Part shown: positions 5,496-6,762 of the stretch, piece after piece | Layout: the number at the start of each line of letters is the position of its first letter | Numbering within the stretch: position 1 is the first letter of the stretch | Origin: an uncultured Collinsella sp. | Lineage (GTDB): Bacteria > Actinomycetota > Coriobacteriia > Coriobacteriales > Coriobacteriaceae | Direction: 5' to 3' | NCBI GenBank assembly: GCA_958405565.1 | Contig: CATYEN010000073.1 | Location: 1 to 6,762 of the forward strand | Length of the DNA stretch: 6,762 bases | Notes under the pieces: model-generated | Seen by the model: the letters and a program-made list of their open reading frames with translations, nothing else | Databases searched by the model: none | Told to the model about the DNA's origin: nothing | Translations under genes and position numbers: made by a program

Positions 5496-6702
5496 CTACA
5501 GGCCCTCCTCGGCGTTGTTCGCCATCTCGTCGTCGAACGCATCGGGGTCGATGTTAATTATGAAGTCGTCAGGCATCTCTTTGGCCTTCTCGGCAGCGGC
5601 TGGGTCGAGCTTGCAGGACTCAGGCACCCTATCCGACCATGGCAGGAACGAGTCCACAACCTCATCGGTGAGCTCGCCGGCGTTGGGCATCTCGGTCAGC
5701 AGCCACTCGACGTAAAGCCTGGGATTGAGCCCGTTGGCCTTGGCCGTGGTGGTGACGCTGTATATCGCCGCAGACGCCCGCGCGCCGCGTGGCGCATCGC
5801 TGAAGAGCCAGTTCTTACGCCCTACGACGAAGATTCGCTGGGCCTGCTCGGCGACGTTGTTCGAGAGCTCCAGGTGCCCGTCTTCGAGCACGTTCATGAC
5901 GTAGGGCCAGAACTCCACGGCGTACTGCAGCGCACGGTGCAGCGCCAGCTTCGGCGAGGCTAGGGGAAGCTGGCCCGCGCCCATCCCCCCGAAGTCCTCC
6001 ATGAGCGGGCGGAGCTCCGCGTCGCGGGCGGCCTTCCTGGCACCCGGCTCCATGTCGTCGAACTTGGAGTCGACCTTGAAACATGGCGTCGATCCTGCGC
6101 CTTGCCTCGAGTGCAACGCTGGCCGCAGACGCCGCCTTGGCGCCGCCGCCGGCGATCTTCACGATTTGGGCGAAGTAGCGGCGCACGTGGACGAGGCACG
6201 CCGTGTTGGCGATGTTGGGGTTGCCGAGATTGAAGTAGGGTTTGTAGCCGTCGGTGGTAAGCGTGCCGGACCAGCCCGCAAGAAACTCCTGGGCAACGCC
6301 CTTCCTGCGGGTCTCGTGGTATTCGAATACATACACGGGCACGTCGCAGCGCGCCGAGCAGAACAGCCACATCCTCGATTTCTTCTTCGCCTCGCGGTTC
6401 GGCTCTTTCAGGACCTGAACCGTGGTCTCATCGGCATGAATCCTGACATGCGACAGCAGCTCGACCTTCATTCTCTCATGGACCTTCGCCAGCCAGCGCG
6501 CGTGCACGTTCATCATCCAGTTCGCCATGTCCTGGCGCGATATCGTCGCGCCGCACGCCTTGAGGTCTGCCTCTATGCGGTAGAGCGGCAGCGACATGAC
6601 GTACTTGCCGTTGACGATCCAGGCAAGCAGCGACGGCGTCGCAAACGAGCCTGGTATCGGCGGCTCAGGCTGCGGTGCTCGCACGATGACGCCCTTGCGC
6701 TC
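5496..6702 (-). pseudogene. tnpC: IS66 transposase TnpC, N-terminally truncated and frameshifted
   Basis: This encodes a DDE transposase of the IS66 family. Two frames together give about 401 residues. The first runs from 6702 to about 6079 and has IPGSFATPSLLAW, the first catalytic Asp in RIHADETTV (codon at about 6432-6430) and the second in TLTTDGYKPY (about 6252-6250). The second runs from about 6077 to the TAG at 5496-5498 and carries HLELSNNVAEQAQR, whose Glu in AEQ (codon 5849-5847) is the likely third catalytic residue, then the C-terminal NGLNPRLYVEWLL. Joining needs a +1 shift at ATG TTT C AAG around 6078. Family members are usually 500 or more residues, so the N-terminal zinc-finger and leucine-zipper region is missing; a TAG at 6705-6703 closes the frame upstream. 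All three catalytic residues survive, but the protein is split and headless, so activity is very unlikely. Confidence 0.92.
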
Positions 6703-6762
6703 CTATTGTGTTTGTGTTCAATTAGTTGTTGCGGGTTTAGTCACGATGATTTTTCGGGTTTA
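6703..6762. other. Unidentified AT-richer sequence with a repeated CGGGTTTA
   Basis: After tnpC similarity ends, about 60 bases up to the edge contain stops in the tnpC frame and two copies of CGGGTTTA (6732-6739 and 6755-6762, 23 bases apart). This could be the end of a second insertion sequence that cut tnpC, but no family could be recognised from so little sequence. Confidence 0.4.

Larger units (their letters stand above)
5380..6702 (-). mobile_element. IS66-family insertion sequence remnant
   Basis: The element starts with an IS66-type tip (GTAAGCG at 5380) and carries tnpC transcribed towards that tip, the usual arrangement for the right end of IS66 elements. The tnpA and tnpB genes, the N-terminal part of tnpC and the opposite end are all missing. 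Similarity to transposase stops at about 6702, where a TAG closes the frame and unrelated AT-richer sequence begins. It cannot move on its own. Because the left end is lost, the target-site duplication cannot be checked. Confidence 0.9.

Noticed and set aside
1..6762. tRNA, rRNA, CRISPR arrays or riboswitches
   Set aside because: No cloverleaf, spaced direct-repeat array or known aptamer consensus was seen by eye on either strand.

Overview
The window looks like an accessory, rearranged stretch of a moderately high-GC actinobacterial chromosome, most likely Bifidobacterium or a close relative. This rests on the style of the UPF0371/DUF1846 gene, the codon use and the IS66-type transposase; it is an inference from family resemblance, not a search result.

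Layout from left to right. (1) Bases 1-1350, minus strand: a nearly complete UPF0371/DUF1846 housekeeping-type gene whose C-terminal end lies off the left edge. Its own promoter (TATAAT at 1381-1386) sits just beyond a strong intrinsic terminator (1405-1437) that closes the operon to its right. (2) Bases 1585-3956, minus strand: a tight three-gene unit. In transcription order it holds the C-terminal remnant of a HerA/VirB4-like P-loop ATPase, a 425-residue polymorphic toxin with a C-terminal DNA/RNA non-specific endonuclease domain (DQRGH motif, YeeF-like), and a YezG-family immunity protein. The genes abut or overlap (TAAATG and TAATG junctions). This block is visibly more AT-rich than its left neighbour. 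(3) Bases 3975-5401: a major facilitator gene on the plus strand, broken by an in-frame TGA at codon 80. It lies between two 22-bp IS66-type tips that both point inward at it. (4) Bases 5380-6702: an IS66-family remnant on the minus strand. Its transposase gene (tnpC) is N-terminally truncated and carries a +1 frameshift, and a perfect 15-bp inverted repeat lies between its tip and the tnpC stop. (5) Bases 6703-6762: about 60 bp of unrecognised AT-richer sequence with a repeated CGGGTTTA, possibly the edge of another mobile element.

How the parts fit. The ATPase, nuclease and immunity order suggests a contact-dependent or secreted effector module whose export motor was cut off by IS66-mediated rearrangement. 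The toxin and its immunity protein remain intact but without an evident native promoter. The broken transporter appears to have landed between two directly oriented IS66 copies, and the left IS tip may supply part of its promoter. The most interesting part is the toxin module: its N-terminal region is not a recognisable LXG or WXG100 domain, and it is paired with a HerA-like ATPase rather than an EssC-type one.
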